Notes: a model not told the origin generated them from the sequence alone. Counted from the first letter of the stretch, positions 36,521 to 48,576 are shown. The stretch: DNA of 64,000 nt from Cadophora sp. MPI-SDFR-AT-0126 (GCA_020747065.1 JAGMVK010000011.1:1054001-1118000); one strand, 5' to 3'. Made by a program: numbers and translations.

Positions 36521-38168
36521 TCATCCTCTTATTTTTCCAACTCTGCCCCGCTTCTCAGTGCTTCCTGTGGAAGGCCTCTTGATACCCACCAGAAACTCTA
36601 AAGGCCGAATCACAAACACCTGAATAAAACCAATCAAAATCCGCGCCAAGTAGTCAGTGACTCCCAATTTTGGTTTCGTTCCCCTACTCAGTGTAGAATC
36701 AACAAAGTCAAATGGAAGCTTGGCACCTAGGTCTTGAGCAGCCCGCAAGCCGCTGCTGAACCCGTCCTCATGAAAGCCGTAATTCGTCCATGCCCCAGAA
36801 AAGCTAATTCCTCGTTTATTTTGTATGCGATAAAGCCGCTTCTGTGCTTGGATGGCCTCTGTAGTGTATAATGGGTGCGAGTAGGTGAAGCGACCTTGTG
36901 TCAGAGCTGGGTCCGGTGGATCAAGAGGATTCATGGTGACTAGAACATGGCCGAGCTTGCTTTCTGGAATATGCTGTAGAATGTTCATGTTATACGTGAG
37001 AGAGACTTTGTCGGTATAAGCCTTTGATTGCGAGGAGAGAGTCATGTAGTTCCAGCTCGACCATGCACTGCGCTTCTTGGGCATGTGTGTGATATCAGAG
37101 TGTAGCACCACCTCGTTGCGTGATGTCTTGAAGGATGAGAGCACCGAAATTTCTTCTTTAGTTGCTGAGGAACCCAATATTGATAGAGCCCGATCACCGT
37201 GTGTTGCAAGGATCACATGATCAAACATGTCTGTCCTGCCATCCTGAAGGTGCACGTTGACACGACCGCTTGCGTTGTTGTTCACTAACCTCACCGGACT
37301 TTTAACGAAGACATGATTCGATGGAAAGTCTTTCATAACGGCATCAATATATGCTTTCGAGCCTTGCCTTATTGTCAACCATTCCGGGCGCGTGGCCACC
37401 GTCGAAAGCTGATGATGGTTCCATCTGTTTGGCTGTCAACTCAAAGAAGTCAGAACTTGTCGCAGCGCGTTACTCACAGAAATCTTATCAAGGTTCGGGT
37501 AGGGAAATCATCTATACATTTGTCAGGACTTGTGCTCCACACAGCAGCCGTGATTGGGATCAAGTATCCATCTCTGAAGGCATCAGAGTAGCGATGCCTG
37601 TCCAGATACATCCCAATTGGCTCGCTTCCCACGACGGTGTCTTGACCATCTTCGTCAATCAAGACGTCGAGGGCAAACTGATTGAACCGGACAACGTCGA
37701 ACAACATTCTCCACATATTTACAGAAAATATGTTCTTGCTCTGGCAGAATATCGTCGCCAAATTCTTCCCAGCCCATTCGAAAGCGCCATAGTCTCGCGA
37801 AACCGAGAGATCCATTCTAGTCGGCTCTGTCTCAATGTTCATTTTACTGAGGAAATTGATGAAATTGGCTGTGATGATGTGTAAGTCAGCATTGGAAAAC
37901 AGCGGCAATGTCCCTGGAGCAGCCTTGAAGGTATTCACTAACGATAGGTAGCGGTATTCAGTACAATGAACCCTGTATCCACCCCGACAGAATACTTTCC
38001 AGCTTTCCATTGCACCGTGTTTGTGTGCCCGCCAAGCCGGTCATCTGCTTCATACAAGTAAACGTCATGACCGCTCTCTTTCAATCCACAGAGAGCTGCG
38101 ATTCCAGAACACCCGCTGCCGACTACTGCAATTTTCTTAGTCGAAGTGACTTGAGCTGACTGGGTCAT
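36521..38168 (-). CDS. FAD-dependent amine oxidase/desaturase-like protein
   Basis: Exons 38168-37943, 37868-37478 and 37424-36521 give 506 residues. An N-terminal dinucleotide-binding motif IAVVGSGCSGIAAL is followed by YEADDRLGGHTNTV and VDTGFIVLN, the signature of the flavin amine oxidase family found beside CFA synthases. Later elements are VHLQDGRTDMFDHVILATHGD and the C-terminal FAD-contact region SFSGAWTNYGFHEDG. A final hydrophobic stretch (ILIGFIQVFVI) may attach it to a membrane. Introns 37869-37942 and 37425-37477 restore TY-PNFINFLSK and RFL-WNHHQLS. Family logic suggests oxidation of a lipid intermediate; the substrate is unknown. Intact, and divergent from the next methyltransferase. 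Confidence 0.88.
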
Positions 38169-38550
38169 CGTAAATGAGACCGGCGTGAAAAATCTGGCCG
38201 GCCGGAATCGTCAACAGATACGGTGTTGAGAAAAACAGTGATTCAAGACTACCCCAGTCCCAGGATATAAGATTGTCGTGATTAGTGCACATTCTGACAT
38301 CAGGGGTGTATGCAGTGCGCAAGATCATACCTGTTTAGGACGTCTGAAGTCAGCATGGCTTTGGCTGTTGATCGGCGAACCATCACTCTTTTGTCAATAA
38401 AACCTCACCGTAATAAAATGTGGGACGAATGGTCGCAGGAGCGACGTTACGTACAATCGCACTACCTCCGTAGATGCAAATTAGTGCCAGCTTTCAGCTC
38501 ATCATAGATACGACAAGTACATATGCACGGTTGGCAGCTTCCAAAATCGA
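38169..38550. other. Divergent promoter, amine oxidase / CNMT-like gene
   Basis: 382 bases with no gene seen; probably a shared promoter of the two divergent cluster genes. Confidence 0.5.
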
Positions 38551-39889
38551 ATGTACGGAATTGACAGCCGAAGAATGGATTATGGTAAGTGCTCCCCGTC
38601 CTCAACCGTGATAGACCTGCTGGAATTTTCGTATCTCCGAAGCTAACTCTGTACCCTGATTGGTACGCTTGATAGATTGGATCATCGATGGAGCATATGT
38701 TCCTCAAAGTGTCGCCAGGTTGATCATAAGACAAGTCCTGAAAGCGCGCAAGGCGGAACTCAACAAGAAATCCCTGACAGATGCAACCGACGACAAGCTG
38801 AGCTACGTTGCAAAGCTTCGAACGCTTCCGATCGCCATAGAAACCAAAGCTGCAAATGAACAGCAGTATGAAGTCAGTACTGGGATTTTTGAGGCGTTCC
38901 TTGGCCCTCGCATGAAATACTCGTGCGCCTTGTTCTCAACCGAGAACGACTCGCTTGAGGCCGCGGAGATGGCAATGCTGCAGGAATACATTGTGAAGGG
39001 TGGAATAGAAGATGGCATGACTATTCTCGACCTTGGGTGGGCAAATACTTTTCAGTCGCAAGCAGAAAATTTGGTCTGGTCTGACATTGTATGCAGGTGT
39101 GGCTGGGGATCTGGGACTCTTTTCTTTGCTAAGGAGCTGCCGGCTTCCAAAGTAGTCGGATTTTCCAATTCGAGAACCCCAAAAGGAGCACATAGAAGCT
39201 TTAGCAGAACAGATGGGGCTCAATAATGTGGAGATAATCACGGGAGATGTTGCAGATTTTGTCTTCAAGCCTGAGCAATTTGACCGTGTGGTGTCTGTCG
39301 AGGTAAGCGCAAACCCCAGACCGATTGTGTCGATGAATGCTATGCTGAGAAGACACGTGAAGCTCTTTGAACATATGAAAAACTACGAGCTTCTAATGGC
39401 CAAAGTTGCATCAGCTTTGAAGCCTGGTGGTAGGCTATTACTCCACATTTTCAGCCACCGGAGTACACCATACGATTTCGATGAGGGTTGGATGTCTCGG
39501 TACTTTTTCACTGGTGGAACCATGCCGTCTGCAGACTTGCTGCTGTACTTCCAGCGAGACCTTCAGCTGCAGAGGCAGTGGTGGATCAGTGGATCAAATT
39601 ACTCAAAAACACTAGAAGTGAGTGTCCAGATCTGACAACGCTCAAGACCAAGAGAACAGATGCTTACCATATTCTTCAGGCCTGGCTATCAAACTTCATG
39701 AGCAACAGGAAGCAAGTGTGGCCACATCTCGTTCAAACATATGGAGAAAAGGATGCCACGGTCTGGTACAATCGGTGGATTTTCTACTTCATAGGAGGAT
39801 CTGAGTTCTTCGGGACGGAAGGAGGGGAAGAGAATGGTGTCTCGCATTACTTGTTCGAGAAGCCTCAGAGCTCTCGTTCTAACGTTTAA
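38551..39889 (+). pseudogene. CFA-synthase superfamily methyltransferase (coclaurine N-methyltransferase-like), one-base frameshift
   Basis: Exons 38551-38584, 38676-39036, 39097-39302, 39363-39617 and 39680-39889 total 1066 bases, one more than a multiple of three. Family text is clear: TILDLG-CGWGSGTLFFA (SAM motif I), [42 protein letters not shown] and [15 protein letters not shown]. At 39176-39180 an extra C in CCCC throws the frame; before it the protein reads FSNSRT, after it [12 protein letters not shown]. No intron fits, because the spot lies inside the conserved NSxxQKE motif. Without the shift it would be ~354 residues, normal for plant CNMT-like proteins. Exon 1 (MYGIDSRRMDY) is tentative. 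It is either a young pseudogene or a sequence error. Confidence 0.75.
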
Positions 39890-39948
39890 GTCTGTCTAAA
39901 TATATATGTCTTCGCGAATTGCCGTCCCTTGTCTATGATCGTGCATCT

Positions 39949-41537
39949 TTACAGCGGTATCCCGTCCATGAGCTCCAAAGTGCCAGCGCGCCCGACCGTG
40001 ATTATGACGTCTCCCAAAGTCTTCGTGACGAACCCTGCTTCGCAATAAGCAAAATAGTACTAATGCAATCTCACATTAGCATTGAAATTACATTTAAGCA
40101 TTGGTGAAGACGAATTCGGCTTTGCTTACCTCCCACTTCCTGCGGAACACTTCTACAGACTCGTCAGACATCTCCGGGTGACCTTCCAACAACGCAAGCT
40201 TGATTTTGCTGTCGAAGTTGAGCAAAAATTTCTCCCTCCACAGCCGCAAAGTCTTCGTATAGTGACCTCCAATATTTTCGATATTTTCCAAAGTCAGGGT
40301 ACCTTTCGATTGCGTATTGATGTGTTCAAGCAGCTGCATCGTAGAAGGTAGATATCCACCTGGAAATATGTACTGGCTGATGAAACGGCTAGAGCACACA
40401 CTTGATCAGTCATGTTGTTGCAAACACAGAAGTAGTGAGGAGTTCTGGAGACATACTCCCGCTTCTTCGCATCCGCTGCATGCTGTGCCTCTGGAATAGT
40501 AATGCACTGGAACATCGCAATTCCACCATCCTGCTTCAGCAATCGATGAACACTCGCGAAGTACTCGGCAAGGTGGTCTTCTCCTACCGCCTCGATCATC
40601 TCTATCGAGACGATTTTATCGTATGGCTTTGCACGAATGGGTACTTCTCGATAGTCCATAAATATGACTTCAATGCGATGTTCGAGCCCAGCACCTTTGA
40701 TTCTTTCTTCTGCAAGCTCCTTTTGGTTCGGGGATAGAGTAACAGAAGTTACCCGACATCCAGTTCTCTTGACTGCCTCAATCGCGAAAGAACTCTAACC
40801 AGTGCCGATCTCTAAGACATGGTCAGATGCCTTCAGTTTTGCACCTTCGATGAAGCGGAGTAGCTTTGTTTGCTGAGCATCTTCTAGATCTTCCGGAGTA
40901 TCTCTAGAGTTATGAAGATCTTGCCAGATGGGACACGAGTATGTCATGTCCCTTGACAGAAAGGCGGCAAACATGTCGTTGCTGATATCATAATGCGCAG
41001 CTGTGTTGAGCAGCGAGTTGGAAAGCGTGTTTGTGGATCTTCCCAGTCTCGAGACCATTGACGAAATCGCGGAGAAGACTGTCATTCCATCGTTCAATCT
41101 ATCTCTGTTCATAATGAAGAGCTTAAAGAGAGAGTAATGTCAGGCGGATATGCTCAGTGAAATGGAACGGAGATTACACCTACTCGAAAGAAAGAAGTCA
41201 AATCGTTACATTCAAAATCGCCCAGCATATATCCTTCCGCGAAGCCCATGTCGGCGAAAAGGAAGAGTCTGAGCCAGAACGAGTCCCGTCTAACAAGAAT
41301 TCTAACGCTTGGTATGTTGTAAACATTTCTGACAATATTATCGTCGTTGACGGCAGTGTTCTGGCCAAAATAGTGTTTCATTCCCCTGGCGTCTTCTACA
41401 ATAAGCAGATCTCCCTTCTCGAGTCCCGAAAATATGCTCAACACCGTTTTTCGAGCTAGGTTGACGGCTGGAGGCCATGCCCAGTCAAGAAGAGTTTCTT
41501 TGAGCGCAACCATAGAGGTGCTCGGTGCAGTCGCCAT
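39949..41537 (-). pseudogene. Cyclopropane-fatty-acyl-phospholipid synthase-like, premature TAG in the SAM motif
   Basis: Exons 41537-41184, 41121-40457, 40388-40130 and 40059-39949 are phase-consistent and would give 462 residues. The N-terminal part has WLRLFLFADMGFAEGYMLGDFE; then AHYDISNDMFAAFLSRDMTYSC (CFA core), IVSIEMIEAVGEDHLAEYF, QYIFPGGYLPS and the C-terminal CEAGFVTKTLGD. At 40795-40797 a TAG falls in EIGTG-stop-SSFAIEAV, where the family has a Trp and a Gly; both look like G-to-A changes on the coding strand. The enzyme would transfer a one-carbon unit from SAM to lipid double bonds. As read, the product ends at residue 226 without the catalytic domain. Confidence 0.8.
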
Positions 41538-44225
41538 CGCTTTCTCGGTGTCGATACAATGGGGCACTGTACATGCAAATCGAGGGACGTCAAGGAATTA
41601 TTAATATCTCCTCGACGCCAAGAGCCGAAATAGAGGGTGGTCTAGAAATTCTTACGTCAAACGAGCTCAAGGCAATGCCGAGACTAAGCTGCATATGCAT
41701 ACAAGCTGACAGCGCCAGCCGCTGAACGGTGTAGCGATCTTCCATACTGAACAAATGCGACAATCACGATTTGAATCTGACGGGTTCTTGGTTATCCATC
41801 AAACGTTGCCTATGTGTCAATGCTCTGTACCACGGCCATTTTCATTCATAAAGACGGTCAACTCCGATAGTCAACCTTCCCACCTCGAAATGGGAGGGCG
41901 CGCGCTGCTTCATATTTTAACATGCAGGTCACTCAACACGTAAGCTAAATATCCTGAAATTAATCTTGCGGAGCTTGTTCGACAGTACACAGCACAAAAG
42001 ACTATCATCAAAGCTTTAAAGATGGATTGAATGTTTATTTAAAAGCTAGCTTTTTCAAAGATTGATTGTAATGTCCTGCTTGCCCTCAAGCTTTGGCGAG
42101 AGTCTATTGGCCTTTAAATTCTTCAGCTCAAATCCCGAAATATACACAAATTGGCTTCAAGTTCTAATAATGAAGGAGAAATCTTATCTCTCTTCTTATG
42201 TCGATTCTCGATGGACTTGATTCGTCATGTGGAATTTTGAGTATCGATGGGCTTCCCTCCTTCGCTCATGTATGCATGGACTGAATTTTTCCCGTCGTGG
42301 ATGACTGATGAATCCTGGACGAAAAAACGATTCAGCTCAGTCACTGGTCTGCAAATTTCGACAAGTTAGGATGAAAGGAGTCCACTCGCGAAAATGAATT
42401 ATCGTACAATAATCGTCGCTTCCAATACTTAGCGATAGTAAAATTCTGTGCGCAGTATCTGCGAATCTTCAAAGTCCTCACTAACAACCGCAACTACAAT
42501 CTTTTGTTTTCTAATTTCACAAGAATTGATTATCTTGTGAAGCGCTGAAGAGGCGGATTTTTGGTGAGGGTTCTGCTAACTTTAAGGGATGTGCACATAA
42601 TTGTGACTATGACTACCACTGCTCGAGGCTGGTTCCCCTACGCGCCTTCATCAACTAAGCATCCTTGCACTAAAACTTTTCAAGGCGAAAGAGCTGGCTA
42701 TGGTGGACTACTAGAAGTTGTGCCAATCCATTGCCTTCAGCAACCACCTTAGGTGGGTTCGCTGAAGATACAGAGGCAGTCCGTTCAGTGAGTGTACTAA
42801 GCCCCCGCTGACGTTGAATAGCGCTCCCATCAGACGCCTTGTTGTCAGTGAAAAGGACGCGCCAGAGAAAATCGCCAAGTTCGTTGGTCACAACAACGAA
42901 GACCAAAACAAGAAGGCGGATTAGGACGTTTGCGTGGAAGTTCTTCTTCGGGCACCGTCAGGATCACCAAATTGAGCAAGCTGGAACCTGAACTGTCCAT
43001 ATAGACTCCTCGCCCTGCTTCAATGGAAGAGGAAGCGTGGTAAGAGAAGGTCAGGGATATGAAGTAGATTATCGCCCGCCACCAGAGTTCTCGGAGTATG
43101 AGCTTCACCACATAAAGGATATGAAAGATGTTCTGGTGCAAATTTCTGGTAGCCGTTGGGCTGAGGTGTTGGTGCTAACATCAAGTCCATGGATCAGGGG
43201 GTTCGATCTTGATGTCCCAACTTCGCTTCTTGTTCCTGTCCATTTCAATTTAGTACTACCGACTCTATCATATTCTGTAGATTTTGCGGGAACAAACATA
43301 GGGGGCATCGTGAGTTGGCTTTCCATTTTGTGTGAAACTTTGGGATTTGCGAGCACAACGAGAATTATGAGGACTTCAACGAGCAAATATTGTCTCTGTA
43401 GTTGCCAACCACTTTTCTAACGTGAAGGTGGTCACTGTTGATGTGTCCCGTAGACTCCCACCAACACGGCATTCGGAGTGCACAACGTCCTTGAAATGCA
43501 TAATTTCTTGGAGATGTACACATAGTTGCAATTTGACTTTCATTCTGTCTCTCCTGTCTAGTTTGATACTGCACTGATTCTGAATCATGTTCGAGTAGTA
43601 TTCTTCGCCATCACATGTAATAGACAAAACGCTACCATGTCACGGAACTTGCAGCCTGCATATTGCTTCGCTTGCTCTATATGTTCGATACAGCGTTGCT
43701 CAAGTCACTAGACGCCAACTCAAACTGCCACCTCACACCTGATTTTCCTCTCGCGTCAGCCTTTTGCCTTCCAATACCTTCGGGAGTTCCAGGTTTTCAA
43801 ATTACGAATCACGTGCCAGCCAGACACCTTTCCAACGCATGTTTGTTGGCTAAACAGCTATTACCATTCTGGCTTGGTTGGAACTGGCAATTTATCTCAT
43901 TTTGGCGAGTCAAGTGACCTTATCGCAAATGAAAGTTTCTCAACGAGTAATTGCGCTCTGTTTGTGCCATGTCATTAGTGATGGTTGGATGACGGTTCTT
44001 GCAAAAACGAGATACATCGAGGACGTTGCCCGATTGGATGGCAGGAAAGGATCAGGTGAGATTTGTCAAGGTATGTATTCTAGTGAATTATTGCTAGGGC
44101 AAGGTATAACTATTGAGGGTGGCTTCAATATCGAGGCCGCTCTTTTACATCGTAAGTCAAGTCTCGAATACAGTCCCCCATCTAGTGTCGTGAAGCAGAA
44201 GTGGATTCTTTTTCTTAACGCCAAA
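41538..44225. other. Gene-poor, AT-rich spacer
   Basis: 2.7 kb with no family I can recognise. The segment 41940-42560 is AT-rich with many stops. Short minus-strand frames at 43386-43105 and 43141-42845 contain hydrophobic pieces but no start or motif that I trust. A continuous frame from 43878 leads into the zinc-knuckle segment, but its upstream part is not family-like. Confidence 0.45.
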
Positions 44226-44520
44226 ATGAGTCTGCCTTGTACCAAATGCAAGACGAAGGAGCATTCCTACAGAACTTGTAATGAATTATGGCCTTTCTGG
44301 AAGGAACAGCTTTGTTATCGATGTGGACTCGAAGGCCATGAGACCGGATCATCAGAATGCAGCAATAAGACGAAGCCTGAACAGAGCTGCGAAGTTTGTG
44401 GTCACGAGAATCATCACTACACGAAGAGATCCCCGATCAATATGAAATCTTCGAAGGCCCATTACGATCAATACACCAAGACCAAATATTACGAGGCCAC
44501 GGGCTTCTCAGAAGAAGATG
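44226..44520 (+). other. CCHC zinc-knuckle coding segment
   Basis: Three knuckle-like units in one frame: CTKCKTKEHSYRTC (exact CX2CX4HX4C), CYRCGLEGHETGSSEC (CX2CX4HX6C) and a third with CEVCGHENHH lacking the last Cys. The ATG at 44226 opens the first unit. It is the N-terminus of the broken Argonaute or a separate small nucleic-acid-binding gene; the next coding frame overlaps its end. Confidence 0.6.
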
Positions 44521-47500
44521 AGGAAGGCCCAATTGGACCTGAATCATTCATTCGAAGATGTTCAGAATATGCTGAGAGATCTGAAGATCACACAGACACC
44601 GTCTTTCACGGTCTCAGATGACTGTCAAATGTCTGAAAATAAGATTAAGTTGGCGACGTCCAATCTCAACCTGTGCTCATTCAGATCATCAAGGGAGCCT
44701 AAGAACGGTCCTGACACAATGGCAAACTTCTTCAAGGTTGACTTCATCAAAGGTAATCCGAAGTCCAGAGAGCCTGCCATTGAAATCAGAAAGTATCGGA
44801 TCATTCTCGGAAAGCTCAGGAAAGATGACAAGCCGAAAACTGACCCGAGGAAGGCGGAACCAAAGAAGGGAGGATCGAAGACGGTAGAAGGAGGAAACAG
44901 AGCCGAAGAAGTCAGCCCAAGGCGACAAGACATCAGACATTCTATCAGGAGCTAAGACTAAGCCAAAGACTAAGCTTCCAAAGCGAGAAGTTGCTCGCGC
45001 TCTGAGAGAGGACCTGTTTCTAAACCAGTGACCACCGATCGGTGTTTGGGCCTCGGATTTCTTCTCACACGTTGTCTTTGTTGGAAAGTTGTACAATGAG
45101 ATGGCCGATGAAGAACAAATTGGACAAACATATGACGTTCAGCACTTTCGTCCTGGTCGTCCTGGTAAAGGTTACCAGATTGTTGACAGCAAAATTGTCT
45201 ACGAAGGATCATTAAGACGGGGTGATCTTGAGAAGTACTGCGATTCTCGGTCTGTGAAGGACCCTGAATACCTTCCAATGGAAGATGTCCGCATCCTGAA
45301 TTTGATAGTGTGGAAGGAAATTAACCTCCCCACTTTCGACGGAGCTCGAGTCGGAAGCAAATTCTACTCAACGACTCAGGACTCAAGGTTCAGTGGTGAC
45401 GTAACTTCACGGGAGTAGCCTAGCACCACACTTTATCAACTCCGTACTGGCTTCTTCTCCTCGATGCGTCCAGCTCATGGGTCCTTACTTCTCAACGTGA
45501 ACACGACCATGTCCGCTTTCTTTGCTCCAATCAATCTTCAAGAATGGATCTGTGGCCGTTGGCCAGATAAGATGATACCTCCGGTACACGAAGCAAAAGA
45601 ACTTGTCGGTGTACGCGTCACTTTTCAAGGAGATCTATTCTTGGATGACGCACACACGAAGCAAAGAAAGGGAGTCATTCACAGCTTCTCTTCCAACGAT
45701 GTAGCTGGAACCTCATTCGAAGACCAAAAGAATCAGAAGAAACAGAAAGTTCTCACTCATATGAAGAGCAGTAAGTCAATTCACAAGAATATAAACCTGG
45801 TATTGAACTAATCACTCTACCGTAGCGTACAAAGCTCTTTACAACCACAGGTCAGAGACTAGCAAATGGAACAACAATACAGCATGTGTCAATCTTGGCG
45901 GCCAGGTAGAGAAATGGAATCCAGCCAATAAGCTCATGATCGTCTCGTGGCAAGTGGTTAAGAGGCAGCTCCAACCTACCTACCAAGATAAAATGGTCAA
46001 GATGGCCCAGAAGGGTTTCCGAGGATAACAAGCGATTGATCATCGATAAAGCACTCCAGCACTTAGGAATAGTCAAACCCAATAGTCCGACATTTCACAC
46101 AGTAAGAGAATCCGCAAAGTGATTCCCTGTTAAACTAATCGGGATACAGGACTTTGGCATCAAGATCAATAACGAGTTTGATTCTTTGAAACCTCGAAAG
46201 ATCACAATTCCCCAATTGAGGTTTGGAAACAATCAGACTGGTGCAACATTCCGTGAGAAGAAAGGCAGACAGACTCCCGCGTCATAGAACCTGTTTGACG
46301 TAAGCAAGAGTGGTTACGGACTTTACGAAGTTACAAAGGAGAGACTCAAGACTCTGCACATGATTCGTGTCGGTCCAGGGTCCAAACCAAAGGAAGTTGG
46401 ATGGCTCGTTAATACTTTCTATGGCCAAATCAAGGCCGCACTCAAGCTCTACGGATTTGATATTAAATCCACAGCAGTCGAAGAAGCTCCATTCCCCTCG
46501 TCAAACAGCATGGACAAGAGAGCAGATTTCAAGAAAAACTTGGACAAGGCATGGGAGCTATTGGGAAAACCAAATTTGGTTATTGTGCAGCTCCCCCTCG
46601 AGGACGATAAATAACCAGGAAACCTGTGCCAACCTAAAATGGTGGGGAGACTGCGACAGAGGAGTAGCGACGGTTTGTATCAAGTTCCGGACTCTGGAAA
46701 ATCTAAACCCTACTTTATTCGGCAATCTTGCGTAAGTCAACATTTCTGTCACCCTGACAAATTCTGGACTGCTGAAATTGACGTAACATTTTAGCTTAAA
46801 GTTTAACGTGAAGATCCAAGGAACGAATCATGTTATCCAAGATATTGGCGTACGGCCAAAGACTATGGTTGTTGGTGCGGATGTCACACATCCTGGAAAG
46901 GACGCCGAAGACCACTGTCCGTCACTGACTGGAATTGTCGCAACTCACGACACACATTACGCCCCGTATCTAGCATCAGCAAGATTGTAATCTAGCAGGA
47001 CGGAGGTAAGCTCGTGGTCATGTTGTTTGCTTATCACATCTAACAGGTATTACTAGCATATCGAAGACCTATCAGGCATGATCTACGAACGTCTTCTCAC
47101 GTTCTACGAGAAGCGAAGCATTTGGCCAGAGCACATTCTATTTTATCGAGATGGAGTAAGCGACAGTCAATACGGCATGGTCAAGGATAATGAACTCCCC
47201 CAGATCAAAGAAGCCATCGAGAACATCCGCGGACTTCGAAACGGGAGGGCTTGTTCGCCTAAGATCACTCTCGTTGTATTGGGAAGCGCCATCATGCTCG
47301 ATTCCACCCGAAGTTGGGCAAGGTGCCTGTAGGTGGGGAGTCTGGTGGAAGCGAAAACATTCCTCCTGGTCATGTTTTCGAAGATACTGTCGTTCTGCCG
47401 AAAACCTTCAATTTCTATCTTCAAAGCCATGACAGCCCTCTTGGCACTGCCCGTACTGGACACTACGTCGTCATCGCAAATGAGACTGACTACTCAGCAA

Positions 47501-47840
47501 AGGACCTCCAGCAAGTCGTAAGTCCCACAATTCTCCATGTATTCCAGCGGAAATTCGATAACTGACAAAAGCACAGACCAACAATCTCTGCTCCATGGAA
47601 TCTCGTGCCATGCATTGTCTCTCGGTCGTCACCCCTGCTCGGTATGCTGATCTCTTATGCGATCGTTTGAGATGCTACATGAAGCCCGTCCTTGAAAAGG
47701 ACCGGCGTCAGAACTCCTCAGATGATGCGATAGGTATCAGAACTCATGCTCAGAATCGGAATGTGTGGGGAGAGGGCAGAAATCCAACGAACAGGAATCC
47801 TTGGCACGACAACGTCAAGGATATCATGTTCTATCTCTGA
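44226..47840 (+). pseudogene. Argonaute (QDE-2-like) pseudogene with upstream CCHC zinc knuckles
   Basis: Order of recognisable parts: zinc knuckles (44226-44470); N domain (FFKVDFIKG at 44720; PIGVWASDFFSHVVFVGKLY at 45035-45095); linker and PAZ (RTGFFSSMRPAHGSLLLNVN, then VNLGGQVEKWNPAN); MID (TKERLKTLHMIRVGPGSKP); PIWI (VVGADVTHPGKDAEDHCPS, FYRDGVSDSQYGMV, TPARYADLLCDRLRCYM) and a normal end DNVKDIMFYL. Introns at about 45771-45826, 46102-46149, 46732-46794, 47006-47056 and 47518-47576 keep good splice sites. Lesions: stops at 45029-45031 (TGA), 45416-45418 (TAG), 46285-46287 (TAG where a Trp is expected) and 46988-46990 (TAA); frame changes near 44900, 46010, 46610 and 47283, plus one near 44520-44620. 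Argonaute is the small-RNA-guided slicer of RNA silencing. Catalytic PIWI aspartates are still readable. No functional protein can come from it as written. Confidence 0.88.
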
Positions 47841-48576
47841 TCGATATCCGAAGTAATGAGCATATCTGCTCCTCCTGATAAGTCGAGAGCTTTTTCCTTG
47901 ATTGATTTTCCTGATTGTATTTTATGTCTATCTTTGTATGGTCGGTTAATTTGTGGTTCATTGGGCTTCCATTACTTGATTCTGCCTTGTTAGTGTAAAA
48001 CACCGCTATCGAGGAAGTCTGCTTTACTGCTGGGAATCATGAGATGTGTTCTTAGATGTGGCATTCAGTTATTGATAGTTTGAGGCTTCTTTGGGTCTGC
48101 CTGCGTCTCTTGGGTCTGTTTTATTTTCAATTGTTATTTTTCTTTTTGTGTTTGGGGGGAGGGGTTGCATGTTCGGAGTTTTTGATTTCTTAGATTGTTA
48201 ACGACTTTTTGATTGTACTTAGACTTGAGATTGCATTGCCTGATATTATTGAAATCACAACCGAGACTTTCGCGCAGTGTTTCTCAAAGAGATTGCCCCT
48301 CGAACCTCGTTGAATGGGGCTGACTATCCCGCACTTCTCTCGCTTGATGAATCAAAACAAGCCCCTTTGTTCAAGCGAGGTCTCAACATGATTAGCTTAT
48401 CAGGCTGGGCGCTGGGAAGAAAAATTATAATTTTCGCTAAATCGATGTGTAATTCTTCAATGATGACATTCCTGATTCGATTTTCCACACCATTTGCAAC
48501 TCACATAACAGACACCACCTGATCAATGCACGACCTCCTAACATCCAAGCCCCACATTTCCATCAGTCCCTTCAGT
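47841..48576. other. Intergenic, T-rich
   Basis: 3' flanks of the Argonaute pseudogene and the convergent MFS gene. The + strand is strikingly T-rich (47880-48240). No gene seen. Confidence 0.5.

Noticed and set aside
42845..43386. Minus-strand frames with hydrophobic stretches upstream of the Argonaute locus
   Set aside because: No start, splice support or family match; could not be joined into a gene.
44226..44520. Zinc knuckles as a retrotransposon gag
   Set aside because: No protease, reverse transcriptase, integrase or LTR is seen nearby, and Argonaute N-domain sequence follows directly.
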